From Rothia sp. P100 (GTDB lineage: Bacteria; Actinomycetota; Actinomycetes; Actinomycetales; Micrococcaceae), in assembly GCF_023712425.1 (NCBI RefSeq), contig NZ_JAMAYG010000001.1, forward strand, positions 310,001-374,000: a stretch of 64,000 nucleotides of DNA, in the 5' to 3' direction. This document shows, in pieces, positions 16,263 through 25,027 of this stretch. The first letter of the stretch is position 1. Each line of letters starts with the position of its first letter. The translations under genes were made by a program, and so were the position numbers. Under the pieces are notes generated by a model. It saw only the letters and a list, made by a program, of their open reading frames with translations, was not told the origin of the DNA and made no database searches.

Positions 16263-17354
16263 CTAAGCGTCCTGGGCAATTTCTGAGAGGGCGCGGGCGG
16301 TCTCCGTTAGATGCCCCAGCACGGTTGTGGCAACTTCTGGGCTCTGCTCTTCTAAACCTGGTAGATCGGTAAGAGTGATACTGCTCAGCAGGTTCTTGGC
16401 TAAACCAACATCTCTCCAGCGAACCCAGAGATCACCTGCTATCTCCCCCACCGGCAGGCGTGTACGCGGTGAGACAGTCTCCAAGAGAGGGCGGGCTCCC
16501 GCTTCTACCATCCTGGCTACCAGCTCCCAGTCGCGGGTCGGGCGACCGGAGAGGTTAAGCACCGGAGCCGTGAGCACTGCTTGGATTTCTGGGTGCAGTT
16601 CAAGGACGTTGCTACGCACCAGCACGTTGACTCCTAACCCCTCCGCGTAGCGGTGAATTTTAGCCAGGGTTTCGACGGCCTCATGCCGCCTCAGTGCCCT
16701 CACCGTTGAATACCCACTCGATGTCTTGATAGCACCGGCGAGGACGGCGGGAAGCAACGGTTCATCGAACTGTAAGCTTAAGTGCAACCCGGGGGCAGCC
16801 TGCTTTAATCGCTCCACCAGTGATTCAAGACCTGCAAGAAGAGAGTCGCATATGTCCCTGCGGGCCCCGTAATCAATCAGGACCAGCTCCCCGTTGGTCA
16901 GGTAGGTACTGGCAGCAAGGCTAAAGGGCCCCAGTAGCCGCACCTTAAGCCCGCCCTCGGGGTTTTTCTCTTTCCCCACAACATCAGCAAGAGCATTGAT
17001 ATCTGAGGCTAAAACGGTCTGTGCAAGATTGCCTTCTTTGGCGAACCCCTCCGTGATACGCCAGCCGCTAGCCGTGACATCAGCAGTCAGCCCCTCAAGG
17101 CAGGCCAGGGTGCGCCCCAGAGCCGTGGCATGAAAGCCTCGGTCAGCCAGTTCAGGTAAGAAACTAAGGTGCGGGGCACCCAGCTCCCCCCGTACTCGGC
17201 TGACAGCGTCCACCATGTTCACCCCGCCCCAGCCGCCTAGACCGGTTGCGCGTACCAAGAGGTGCTGTTCAAAGGTCAGGGCTTGTTCAGTATCTCTGCG
17301 AAGCGCAAGCATCTCAGTGTCTGTAGGCAGGTAAAGTGCAGGGAGCTGTTTCAC
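16263..17354 (-). CDS. MetE C-domain-like protein without zinc ligands
   Basis: 363 residues, GTG start. It resembles the barrel of cobalamin-independent methionine synthase (GGVNMVDAVSRVRGELGAPHLSFLPELADRG, LSLQFDEPLLP, a C-terminal SITLTDLPG region) and the mycobacterial Rv3015c family, encoded near mnmA. True MetE binds zinc through His-x-Cys, Glu and a late Cys. Here the only Cys residues are in the first half (LACLEGL, RDICDSL) and the HxC motif position reads NVLVRSNVLEL, so homocysteine methylation as in MetE is unlikely. Its role is unknown; association with the tRNA thiolation genes next door is suggestive only. Confidence 0.75.
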   Translation of the reverse strand: MKQLPALYLPTDTEMLALRRDTEQALTFEQHLLVRATGLGGWGGVNMVDAVSRVRGELGAPHLSFLPELADRGFHATALGRTLACLEGLTADVTASGWRITEGFAKEGNLAQTVLASDINALADVVGKEKNPEGGLKVRLLGPFSLAASTYLTNGELVLIDYGARRDICDSLLAGLESLVERLKQAAPGLHLSLQFDEPLLPAVLAGAIKTSSGYSTVRALRRHEAVETLAKIHRYAEGLGVNVLVRSNVLELHPEIQAVLTAPVLNLSGRPTRDWELVARMVEAGARPLLETVSPRTRLPVGEIAGDLWVRWRDVGLAKNLLSSITLTDLPGLEEQSPEVATTVLGHLTETARALSEIAQDA

Positions 17355-17381
17355 AGGTTTCAGCTGACCTTTCAGTTGAGA

Positions 17382-17765
17382 TTAGGGCTCATTAATTTCG
17401 GCTGCAATTCGCTCATGGTGGCGGATTACCTCAGAAATAATAAAGTTCAGAAACTTCTCTGCGAATTCAGGATCAAGATGAGCTGCCTGCGCCAGGCCGC
17501 GCAGACGCTTAATCTGAGCCTCTTCCCGCCCCGGGTCCCCCGCCGGCAAACTGTTCTCAGCCTTCAGATGTCCTACCCGCTGGGTAGCACGAAAGCGTTC
17601 AGCCAAAATGTGTACCAGAGCAGCATCCATATTATCGATGGTCTGCCGCATGGTGAACAGCTCTTCTAGCACTCCAGGGGCAACACCCGTCATAGAAGTT
17701 GCTCGGGTATCAAAATTCTCGTGAGCGCTCAGCTCATCAGGGTCTGTACTCATGTTGCTCATCAT
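17382..17765 (-). CDS. Chorismate mutase, AroQ class
   Basis: 127 residues. After a ~35-residue polar lead comes the three-helix AroQ fold: LFTMRQTIDNMDAALVHILAERFRATQRVGHLKAENSLPAGDPGREEAQIKRL, ending FLNFIISEVIRHHERIA. The Arg of MRQTIDNMD, the Arg of ERFRATQ, the Lys of HLKAE and the Glu of the third helix match active-site residues that turn chorismate to prephenate for Phe/Tyr synthesis. No signal peptide, so this is the intracellular type. Start M1 or one of two nearby ATGs. It precedes the MetE-like gene by 27 nt, suggesting cotranscription. Confidence 0.9.
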   Translation of the reverse strand: MMSNMSTDPDELSAHENFDTRATSMTGVAPGVLEELFTMRQTIDNMDAALVHILAERFRATQRVGHLKAENSLPAGDPGREEAQIKRLRGLAQAAHLDPEFAEKFLNFIISEVIRHHERIAAEINEP

Positions 17766-17895
17766 TCCAGTCTAAAAATTCCCGGCTCTTTGGGTACATC
17801 TATTAGGATAAGTTCCCACCTACTGAAACAGTGAGGACGCTGTGGTGCCCGTTTACGCCCCGGCAGAAGATGGAGACTATGCCAGTTCCCTATCA

Positions 17896-19086
17896 TCAAG
17901 CAGTAATGTCAGCACGGTCCAGTGAGTAGGCACGGGCTATGGTTGACTGGCCCAGAACGCGGGTGCCCTGGTAAATCACCATGGTCTGCCCCGGAGCTAC
18001 GCCGCGGAGCTTCTGGTTCAGGCGAACCACGGTTTCAAGTCGGAGAGCGCCGGGGGTCTCTGCCTCATCGTCCAGCACCCAGACCAAGTGAGCGGTTGAA
18101 GCAACCGGGTCTGCGTGGGCACGCACCTGGGCTTCCACCTCAAAGTCAGCACTGCGAGCGCCCTCTACTGGCTTTTGGGCCAGGAAGTCGGCGGCTTCGG
18201 CGATGGGGACACCGGCCCATGTTTCACGGATGCCGCGGATCTCATCGATTTCGAGCATGTCCCGACCACCCACAATCACCTCGTTAGTTTTGGGACGAAT
18301 TTCCAGCACAAAGCGGGGCTTGCCGTCTGCGGCTGGGTGCCCGATAGCCAGCCCCTTACGCTGACCTACGGTGAAGGCTTGGGAACCGCGGTGGGTGCCC
18401 AAAAGGTTGCCCTCAGTATCTTTGATGTTGCCCTGAGTCATGGTGATGTGTTCTTCGAGCCATTCGCGGGTATCACCCTCTGGTATAAAGCAGATGTCGT
18501 AAGAGTCTGGTTTCTTGGCCACGGAGAAGCCTCGCTGGGCTGCTTCGGCACGCACCTCGTCCTTGGAGGGTGTATCGGCTAGCGGGAACCAGGCGTGACG
18601 TAGCTGTTCGTGGGTGAGGACGCCCAACACGTAGGACTGATCTTTCGCCCAAGTGGCGGCGCGGTGCAGTTCGCGGTTGCCCTCTGCATCGGTGATAACC
18701 TTTGCATAATGGCCGGTGACTACGGCATCAAAACCTAGGGCAACTGCCTTTTCCAGCAGGGCTGCGAACTTAATTTTTTCGTTGCAACGCATGCAGGGGT
18801 TGGGAGTGCGGCCGTGTTCGTATTCGCTGATGAAGTCATCAACCACGTCTTCTTTAAAGCGTTCTGAGAAGTCCCAGACGTAAAAGGGGATGCCTAGCTG
18901 GTCACAGACTCGGCGGGCGTCCATGGAATCCTCGATAGTGCAGCAACCTCGACTGCCGGTGCGCAGGGTCCCGGGCATACGGGAGAGCGCTAGGTGCACG
19001 CCAACCACCTCGTGACCAGCTTCAACGGCGCGGGCTGCGGCAACAGCGGAGTCTACCCCGCCGCTCATAGCTGCCAGTATTTTCAT
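17896..19086 (-). CDS. mnmA: tRNA 2-thiouridine synthase MnmA
   Basis: 396 residues from ATG 19086, which gives the conserved opening [13 protein letters not shown]; the frame extends 16 codons further but without family support. The PP-loop SGGVDS binds ATP, the catalytic Cys lies in [13 protein letters not shown] and the persulfide Cys in [14 protein letters not shown]. MnmA adds sulfur to U34 of tRNA Lys, Glu and Gln using sulfur from a cysteine desulfurase, here encoded immediately upstream. A beta-barrel C-terminal domain completes the fold. Confidence 0.97.
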   Translation of the reverse strand: MKILAAMSGGVDSAVAAARAVEAGHEVVGVHLALSRMPGTLRTGSRGCCTIEDSMDARRVCDQLGIPFYVWDFSERFKEDVVDDFISEYEHGRTPNPCMRCNEKIKFAALLEKAVALGFDAVVTGHYAKVITDAEGNRELHRAATWAKDQSYVLGVLTHEQLRHAWFPLADTPSKDEVRAEAAQRGFSVAKKPDSYDICFIPEGDTREWLEEHITMTQGNIKDTEGNLLGTHRGSQAFTVGQRKGLAIGHPAADGKPRFVLEIRPKTNEVIVGGRDMLEIDEIRGIRETWAGVPIAEAADFLAQKPVEGARSADFEVEAQVRAHADPVASTAHLVWVLDDEAETPGALRLETVVRLNQKLRGVAPGQTMVIYQGTRVLGQSTIARAYSLDRADITA

Positions 19087-19175
19087 AGTCTTCTCAATCC
19101 TTGGGTGCGGTGGTCTCTTTACTTGAGCAACCACCGGCAGGGTCTACATATTTCGTGAGTTTGCTTGCTCTTAGG

Positions 19176-20405
19176 CTAGTTCCAGCGACCAGCATCTGGG
19201 GTATGGTCTGCCATACCGGCTTTCTTTGCCTGGGCCCATGCTGCGGGTAGGGCCGCTAGCAGGGCATCGACATCGGCTTCGGTGCTGGTGTGGCCCAAGG
19301 TGAAACGCTGGGCACCACGGGCCTCATATTCGGTGAGCCCCATCGCCAGAAGGACGTGGGAGGGGCGGGGTACCCCCGCATTACAGGCTGAGCCCGTGGA
19401 ACTTTCAATTCCAGCCATATCCAGCAAGAAGAGCAGGGAGTCGCCTTCGCAGCCGGGGAAGGTGAAGTGGGCGTTGCCGGGGAGCCTACCCGCACCGTCT
19501 ACTGTCTGCTCGGGGGTCTCAAGCGGTGCACCCCGCAGAGTCACTTCAGGAATAGCTGCCAGGACTCCCTCCACCAGACGGTTGCGTAGCTGAGCTAGAC
19601 GCTGGCCCTCCTGCTTCAGGTTCTGACCAACCCACTTAGCGGCTTCACCAAAACCTGCGATGGAGGCGGCATCGATGGTGCCTGAACGTACCGAACGCTC
19701 CTGCCCGCCCCCGTGCAAGACGGGAGTCAGCCCAGTAGCTCGGGTAGCGATGAGAGCACCAACACCCATGGGACCACCGATCTTATGGGCGGAAATAGCC
19801 ATGGTGCTCACTCCGCTTGCACGGAAGTTAAGAGGGAGAGTGCCAAAAGCTTGAACAGCATCGGTATGGAAAGGGATGCCGTATTCAGCCGCGACTGCCG
19901 CTAGTTGCGAGACCGGTTGTACGGTACCCACCTCGTTATTAGCCCACATCACCGTGACCAGGGCTACCGTTTCTGGGTGATCGCCTATTGCTTCTCTGAG
20001 AGTTTCGGGAGCAATTCGTCCATCACCATCCGGTTGTAGCCAGGTCAGTTCAGCGTTCTCATGCTTTTCTAGCCATTCTGCCGCATCTCCTACCGCGTGG
20101 TGTTCCACCGCTGAGAGGATAATGCGCACCGTCTGAGGGTTGGCTTCGCGGCGCTTCCAGTAGAGACCCTTAACCGCCAAGTTATCTGCCTCCGTGCCAC
20201 CGGAGGTAAAAATGACCTCGGCTGAGTCACAGCCAGCCAGACCAGCAATCTGCTCTCGCGCGTACTCAACGGTGGCACGAGCACGCCGCCCAGCAGAATG
20301 CAGGGACGAAGGGTTGCCGCCGGCACGCATCTGCTCGGTCACCGCTTCTATCACTGCAGGCAAGACATCGGTGGTAGCAGCGTGATCCATATAAACGCGT
20401 GGCAT
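19176..20405 (-). CDS. iscS: Cysteine desulfurase, IscS/NifS family
   Basis: 409 residues from ATG 20405 (AAAGGA 5 nt upstream; the more distal TTG at 20429 lacks support). Class V aminotransferase fold using PLP: YMDHAATT at the N-terminus, AVEHHAV, PLP-Lys in SAHKIGGPMG, and the catalytic sulfur-accepting Cys in STGSACNAG with the downstream SHVLLAMG. It removes sulfur from cysteine for tRNA thiolation and possibly Fe-S assembly. Placed immediately upstream of mnmA in the same orientation, so sulfur transfer to MnmA is the natural role. Confidence 0.96.
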   Translation of the reverse strand: MPRVYMDHAATTDVLPAVIEAVTEQMRAGGNPSSLHSAGRRARATVEYAREQIAGLAGCDSAEVIFTSGGTEADNLAVKGLYWKRREANPQTVRIILSAVEHHAVGDAAEWLEKHENAELTWLQPDGDGRIAPETLREAIGDHPETVALVTVMWANNEVGTVQPVSQLAAVAAEYGIPFHTDAVQAFGTLPLNFRASGVSTMAISAHKIGGPMGVGALIATRATGLTPVLHGGGQERSVRSGTIDAASIAGFGEAAKWVGQNLKQEGQRLAQLRNRLVEGVLAAIPEVTLRGAPLETPEQTVDGAGRLPGNAHFTFPGCEGDSLLFLLDMAGIESSTGSACNAGVPRPSHVLLAMGLTEYEARGAQRFTLGHTSTEADVDALLAALPAAWAQAKKAGMADHTPDAGRWN

Positions 20406-20507
20406 AGGCTTCCTTTCGTGCCGACTCAAGTACAGCCTTTCATCTTACCCGCCCATTCCCCCGGCCGTGTATGGGCTGGTTCACGAAAAACCCCCACGGC
20501 TTCTGCG

Positions 20508-20520
20508 TAAACTGGTGGGG
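20508..20520 (+). promoter_or_regulatory. Leaderless promoter candidate for trmL
   Basis: TAAACT (20508-20513) is followed by exactly 6 nt and then the GTG start at 20520, the geometry of a leaderless actinobacterial transcript beginning at the start codon. No SD-like sequence lies in front of the GTG except the G-run itself, and no clear -35 is seen. Confidence 0.45.
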
Positions 20521-20987
20521 TGTTCAAGATTCTTTTTTATACCCCCGAGATCCCCGGCAACACCGGCAACGCGATTCGTCTAGCCGCCATCACCGGTGCC
20601 GAGCTTCACCTGGTCAAACCCCTAGGCTTTAACTTTGAGGACGCCAACCTGCGCCGAGCCGGTCTGGATTATCACGACCTAGCCGTGATGACCGTCCACG
20701 AAACCCTGGAGGACGCCTGGACAGCCCTTACCCCTGCCCGCGTCTTTGCCTTTACCACCACGGCCAGCACTAACTTTGCCAGTATCGAATACCACGAGGG
20801 GGATGTGCTCATGTTCGGCCCCGAATCGGTGGGGCTACCCGAGGCAGTGCAGAACGATGAGCACATCACCGAGCGCGTTAAAATCCCTATGGTTCCGGGG
20901 CGCCGCTCGCTCAATCTAGCCAATAGCGCCTCTATCGCAATTTACGAAGCATGGCGACAGCACGGGTTTCCCGGCGGCGCAATCTAG
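20520..20987 (+). CDS. trmL: tRNA (cytidine/uridine-34 2'-O)-methyltransferase TrmL
   Basis: 155 residues, SPOUT family: YTPEIPGNTGNAIRLAA at the N-terminus, GPESVGLPE in the middle, and a trefoil-knot SAM site with VPMVPG-like IPMVPGRRSLNLANSASIAIYEAWRQ. It methylates the wobble ribose of certain tRNA Leu species. GTG start, with a -10 placed for leaderless expression. Its neighbours mnmA and the cysteine desulfurase also modify position 34, so this stretch groups wobble-base functions, although trmL is divergent from them. Confidence 0.95.
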   Translation: MFKILFYTPEIPGNTGNAIRLAAITGAELHLVKPLGFNFEDANLRRAGLDYHDLAVMTVHETLEDAWTALTPARVFAFTTTASTNFASIEYHEGDVLMFGPESVGLPEAVQNDEHITERVKIPMVPGRRSLNLANSASIAIYEAWRQHGFPGGAI

Positions 20988-21023
20988 AGTCTAAGAGCCT
21001 TAGAAGTTACTGGCTACAACGAA

Positions 21024-21061
21024 GCGGGGTAGGTTTCACCTAACAGTGAGGCCCACCCCGC
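21024..21061. terminator. Terminator between convergent trmL and htrA
   Basis: GCGGGGT (21024-21030) pairs with ACCCCGC (21055-21061), with an inner TCAC/GTGA pairing. It lies between two gene ends with short T/A runs nearby; strength is uncertain. Confidence 0.5.
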
Positions 21062-21074
21062 ATCGTTATATCTC

Positions 21075-22526
21075 TTAGCCGGCGTCCCTGCTATCGCCCA
21101 GGGTTACATCGACGTCCTGAATTGAGCCATTTCGGTTGACGGTCAAACTCACCTTGCTCCCAGCTGCCGCTTCCCGCACAGCGGCGGTAAGCTCAGTGGC
21201 TTCGCTAATGGAACGGCCGTCGACAGCAACCACGACATCCCCGTTGCGGAGCCCCGCGAGGTCAGCTGCACCGCCACTGACCACTTCCTGAATCAGGGCT
21301 CCGTCACCGAATGCCTCAGACTGATCATTATTAGCTGGAGACGTTGAAACACTAGCCCCCAGCAAACCATGACTTGCAAATCCATTCTCAATGATTTCCT
21401 GAGAAACGCGCTTGGCGTAGTTAATAGGGATGGCGAAGCCTACGCCGATGTTGCCGCTACTTGAGCTGCCTGAATCGGTGGAAGCAATCGCCACGTTAAT
21501 TCCGATGACTTCACCGTCAGCGTTGACCAAAGCACCTCCCGAATTACCGGGGTTAACCGCCGCATCGGTCTGAATAACATTGATTGAAATTGTTGAGTTG
21601 GTGCTACTCTGTGACTGCTGACCGGGCATCTCAAACTGGAAAGGGGAACTACCAAAAGGGTCCTGCTGAGCGCTAGAATCTGTCTGCTGCTCATCAACGG
21701 CAGATGATTCTACCTCGATGGTGCGCGCCAGGTTAGACACGATACCTGTGGTTACCGTGTTCTCTAACCCCAGAGGTGCACCAATAGCGATGGCTGTGTC
21801 ACCCACGTTTAGGTTCCCCGAGTCTCCCAGGGAGGCCGGAGTGAGAGTCAGTCCCGAAACATCGTTGAGCTTGATGACTGCCAGGTCACTGGTTGGGTCA
21901 GTGCCCACAACACTGGCGGTACGAACCGAGCCATCGGAAAGCTGCACTTCGATCTCGGCTGATGCTGTCGCCCCATCAAGCGTTACCACGTGGGTGTTAG
22001 TGAGGATGTGCCCCTCATCATCAAGCACTACCCCAGAACCTGCCCCAGATTCACTCGTCGAAGCAGCCGAAATAGTCACCGTTGAGGAGGTGGCTTTAGC
22101 TGCAGCAGCCGTTACAGCGTTAACCGAATCGGTGTTGTTGACGATGGTAGTGCCACTGCTCAGAGAGGCGGTACCTGATGCGGTGGAAAAGTCACTGGCT
22201 GCGACCACAGCCCCACCGGCGCCACCGCCCAGCAGCGCTGACAGCAGGGCAACCGCGGTGAGGGTCTTAAAGCCGGGCTTCCTCTTTTGCGCTTGATTTT
22301 CGTAACCCGCATTAGCGCTATAGGGAGCTGCTGTAGCTTCGTAAGGGGCATTGGGGGCCGGTTGCGGTTGATAGGCACCAAATGAACCGTAAGCTGAACG
22401 CCCCTGGTCACCGGGGTAGGCCGTATTCAGCGGAACAGTTTGGTCCTGGTCAGCAGGTGCCGGGTTCGGCTCACTTTCCCCCTGCGGCTTCTGCGGTTTC
22501 TGGGGGTTCCAGGAATTCTCGGTCAT
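21075..22526 (-). CDS. HtrA/DegP-type membrane-anchored serine protease with PDZ domain
   Basis: 483 residues: a Pro/Gln/Tyr-rich cytoplasmic lead (1-85), one membrane helix (about 87-110), a trypsin-like protease domain with H179 (ILTNTHVV), D214 (TSDLAVIKL) and S329 (NPGNSGGALV), then a PDZ domain (about 385-475, AAGLRNGDVVVAVDGRSI). A Ser/Gln-rich insert (about 270-312) sits between Asp and Ser. Such proteases clear damaged extracytoplasmic proteins. It diverges from the TPM-pspA pair, giving an envelope-stress group. SD AAGGA is 8 nt before the ATG; a small palindrome TTCACTGTGAA lies at 22610-22620. Confidence 0.93.
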   Translation of the reverse strand: MTENSWNPQKPQKPQGESEPNPAPADQDQTVPLNTAYPGDQGRSAYGSFGAYQPQPAPNAPYEATAAPYSANAGYENQAQKRKPGFKTLTAVALLSALLGGGAGGAVVAASDFSTASGTASLSSGTTIVNNTDSVNAVTAAAAKATSSTVTISAASTSESGAGSGVVLDDEGHILTNTHVVTLDGATASAEIEVQLSDGSVRTASVVGTDPTSDLAVIKLNDVSGLTLTPASLGDSGNLNVGDTAIAIGAPLGLENTVTTGIVSNLARTIEVESSAVDEQQTDSSAQQDPFGSSPFQFEMPGQQSQSSTNSTISINVIQTDAAVNPGNSGGALVNADGEVIGINVAIASTDSGSSSSGNIGVGFAIPINYAKRVSQEIIENGFASHGLLGASVSTSPANNDQSEAFGDGALIQEVVSGGAADLAGLRNGDVVVAVDGRSISEATELTAAVREAAAGSKVSLTVNRNGSIQDVDVTLGDSRDAG

Positions 22527-22647
22527 GAGGTATGTCCTTCATCATCAATTCAGCGCCTCCGACCTCGTTGGCGCATGTTCGATTGCTTATTATTCTCCAC
22601 GCATCTGGATTCACTGTGAAGATTAGCTGTGCTTTAACTGGGAGCCA

Positions 22648-22675
22648 GGTTTAGAGGAAAGCTCACTACTAAACC
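22648..22675. promoter_or_regulatory. Inverted repeat in htrA-TPM intergenic region
   Basis: GGTTTAG (22648-22654) and CTAAACC (22669-22675) form a 7-bp inverted repeat with a 14-nt spacer. There is no coding potential in 22527-22805. It could be an operator for either divergent gene; nothing visible assigns a regulator. Confidence 0.3.
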
Positions 22676-22805
22676 CATGCTCACCCCTAAAAATTGCTCG
22701 CCCTGTGCTCACCGCGAAAGGTTGGCCCCAGCAGGGCGCCATAGAGTGATTTACGCCCTATGATGAAAACAGAGCAATCTTCGGACCATTACACCAAGGG
22801 GAAAT

Positions 22806-24866
22806 ATGTTACGCACACGACTCACGAGTGCTTCACTACTCGCTGCTCTAGGGCTAGCCCTAGGCCCCGCCGCCTACGCTGAAGCACCGTTTGATTTAGA
22901 TCCCGGTGTCCGTGTAGCCGATACCACCAGTTCCCTGGGCAATACCTCCAGTCTTGAAACTGATATCTCAAATCTTTCAAGCAGTCAGCGGGTTAATCTC
23001 TTTGTGGTGACGGTTGATAGCTTTGAGGCACCTTCCAGCTCCTCGGAATGGGCTAGTCGGTTCGCTGAGCTCAACAACTTTGGTGCCCAGGATGTTCTGT
23101 TAGTCATTGCTACCGAAGACCGCCAGGCCTACTTCATTGCCGGTGACACTTCGGTTCTTTCGAGGGACCAGCAAAACACCATCTATAACGATTACATCTA
23201 CCCCAAACTCACCCAGCTTGACTTCCAGGGGGCTGCCGACGCCGCGGTCACAGGTATCGAAGAAACAGCGGGTTCAGGTGGCACTAGTGGATCTGCTGCC
23301 TCAAACTCGGATACCTCACGCGCAACCGAAGTGATGATAGGTGGCGGCACCTTGTTGGGCGTTGCCGCAGTAGCCGGCGGTGGCGCTCTGCTCTTGAGCC
23401 GTAGCCGTTCTGCCCGTAAGGGTCAGCGCACAGGAGGCGGCCGTACGGGCACCTCCTCTGCCCAGCAGCCTCCCCAGCCCAGTATCCAGCAACTGCGCCA
23501 GCAGGTCGGTGAGCTACTCGTTTCAACCGACGACGCTATTGCCCACTCCCTGCAAGAAGTTGAGTTTGCTCGCCTGCAGTACGGTGAAGATGCGGTAACC
23601 CCCTACCTGGCAGCTATTGAAGAAGCTAAGTCTCACATGCAGCGATCTTTCCAATTGCAAAAACAGCTTGATGACGATATTCCCGATACCGAAGCCGATC
23701 AGCGTGCCTGGCTCAGCGAGATTATTGCTAGAACCCAAGACGCGCAGAAGGCGCTCAGCGAACAGGAAGACAGCTTCGCTAAGCTTCGTCAGCTGGAGCA
23801 AAATGCCCCGCAGGCTCTAGAGTCCCTAGCTACTGAAATTAAGCAAACAGAGCAGCTCTTCCCCGCAGCTCAACGCTCACTCACTACGATGACCGCAGCC
23901 TACGCCCCTAGCGCCTTCGCCACGGTGGCGGACAATATCGAAGAGGCTAAGGCCCGTCTTGAATTCGCCCGAAACACCGAGCAGGAAGCTGAAGAGCAGC
24001 TTGCTACCAATCGTAGTGGCGCCATCATCAAATTGCGTGCCGCTGAAGAGGCCCTGGGGCAAGCTAAGGGGCTTTTGGAGTCCATTGACCACGCGTCCAA
24101 AGACCTCGATGCAACGGCCGCGTCCCTCGACAGTGCTCTCATCATTGCCGACCGAGATGTAGCTCAGGCTAAGGAACTGGCTCGCAGCGGAGCCGGAAGC
24201 AGCAGCCAGTTGCAAGGTGCAGCAGCAGGAGTTGAAGCAGTGCTGGGCCAAATTCGGGCAGAACGCCATAAGGGACTAATTGACCCCTACCTTCTGAGCC
24301 AGCGCCTGCACGAAGTGCGCTCCGAACTGGACACCGCTTTAGGCTCTGTGCGTCAGATCCACGAACAGCAACAGTCAGCACGCCAGACACTGGGCCATGC
24401 CCTGGTTTCAGCCCAAGCCCAGGTATCTGCCGCGAGTGAATATGTGTGGGCTCGACGCGGCGGGGTGAAGGCAGAGGCTCGAACCCGTCTGCGTGAAGCT
24501 GAGCGTCACCTTCAAGAGGCGCAGCGACTGCAAACCTCAGACCCAGTGACCGCACTGGCTAACGCCAATGACGCTATTAGATTGGCCAACGAGGCCCAGA
24601 ACATCGCCCGCAACGACGTCGATCACTTCAACAACAGCGGCTACGGTGGTCGCGGTGGTAGCAATGGCAACTTCAACTCAGCAATGCTGGGCGGCATTCT
24701 GCTGGGCACCTTGCTGGGCGGAAACAACAGTAGCGGTGGCTTTGGTGGAGGCAGCTGGGGTGGGGGCTCCTTCGGGGGTGGCTTCGGCGGAGGCGGCGGC
24801 TTTGGTGGAGGTGGCTTCGGCGGAGGTGGCTGGGGGTCAGGCGGCGGTGCCGGTGGTAACTTCTAA
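22806..24866 (+). CDS. TPM-domain membrane protein with coiled coils and Gly-rich tail
   Basis: 686 residues: signal peptide (1-25, AYA then EA), a TPM (Psb32/MOLO1) domain (about 30-155, FDLDPGVRVADTTSSL ... QDVLLVIATEDRQAYFIAG), one membrane helix (about 176-198), a long alpha-helical, Gln/Glu/Ala-rich region predicted as coiled coil (about 215-600), then 70 residues of GGFGGGG-type repeats. AGGGGA is upstream of the ATG. TPM proteins are extracytoplasmic and often found with PspA-type factors; pspA follows in the same orientation after 161 nt. The role is probably membrane maintenance; the exact function is unknown. Confidence 0.88.
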   Translation: MLRTRLTSASLLAALGLALGPAAYAEAPFDLDPGVRVADTTSSLGNTSSLETDISNLSSSQRVNLFVVTVDSFEAPSSSSEWASRFAELNNFGAQDVLLVIATEDRQAYFIAGDTSVLSRDQQNTIYNDYIYPKLTQLDFQGAADAAVTGIEETAGSGGTSGSAASNSDTSRATEVMIGGGTLLGVAAVAGGGALLLSRSRSARKGQRTGGGRTGTSSAQQPPQPSIQQLRQQVGELLVSTDDAIAHSLQEVEFARLQYGEDAVTPYLAAIEEAKSHMQRSFQLQKQLDDDIPDTEADQRAWLSEIIARTQDAQKALSEQEDSFAKLRQLEQNAPQALESLATEIKQTEQLFPAAQRSLTTMTAAYAPSAFATVADNIEEAKARLEFARNTEQEAEEQLATNRSGAIIKLRAAEEALGQAKGLLESIDHASKDLDATAASLDSALIIADRDVAQAKELARSGAGSSSQLQGAAAGVEAVLGQIRAERHKGLIDPYLLSQRLHEVRSELDTALGSVRQIHEQQQSARQTLGHALVSAQAQVSAASEYVWARRGGVKAEARTRLREAERHLQEAQRLQTSDPVTALANANDAIRLANEAQNIARNDVDHFNNSGYGGRGGSNGNFNSAMLGGILLGTLLGGNNSSGGFGGGSWGGGSFGGGFGGGGGFGGGGFGGGGWGSGGGAGGNF

Positions 24867-25027
24867 CCAGCGCACTCCCCTAGATGCGAGGTCAAAGAAT
24901 AACCAATTTCGCCCAGAACGTAGCATTAGATACCCCTAAGCCCTAGCCCAGGGGCGAGCGTCCTGAGACAATAAAACAAGTGGTCATGTGCCCGACGCCT
25001 GACCCGCAATACCCGAAAGGTAGATTC

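Noticed and set aside
21718-22296. 192-residue open frame antisense to the HtrA-type protease
   Set aside because: Ala/Val/Ser-rich shadow of the protease domain; no independent evidence.
24720-24863. Tandem repeat array (CRISPR-like or minisatellite)
   Set aside because: The repeats encode GGFGGGG units at the C-terminus of the TPM protein; unit lengths vary and there are no spacers.
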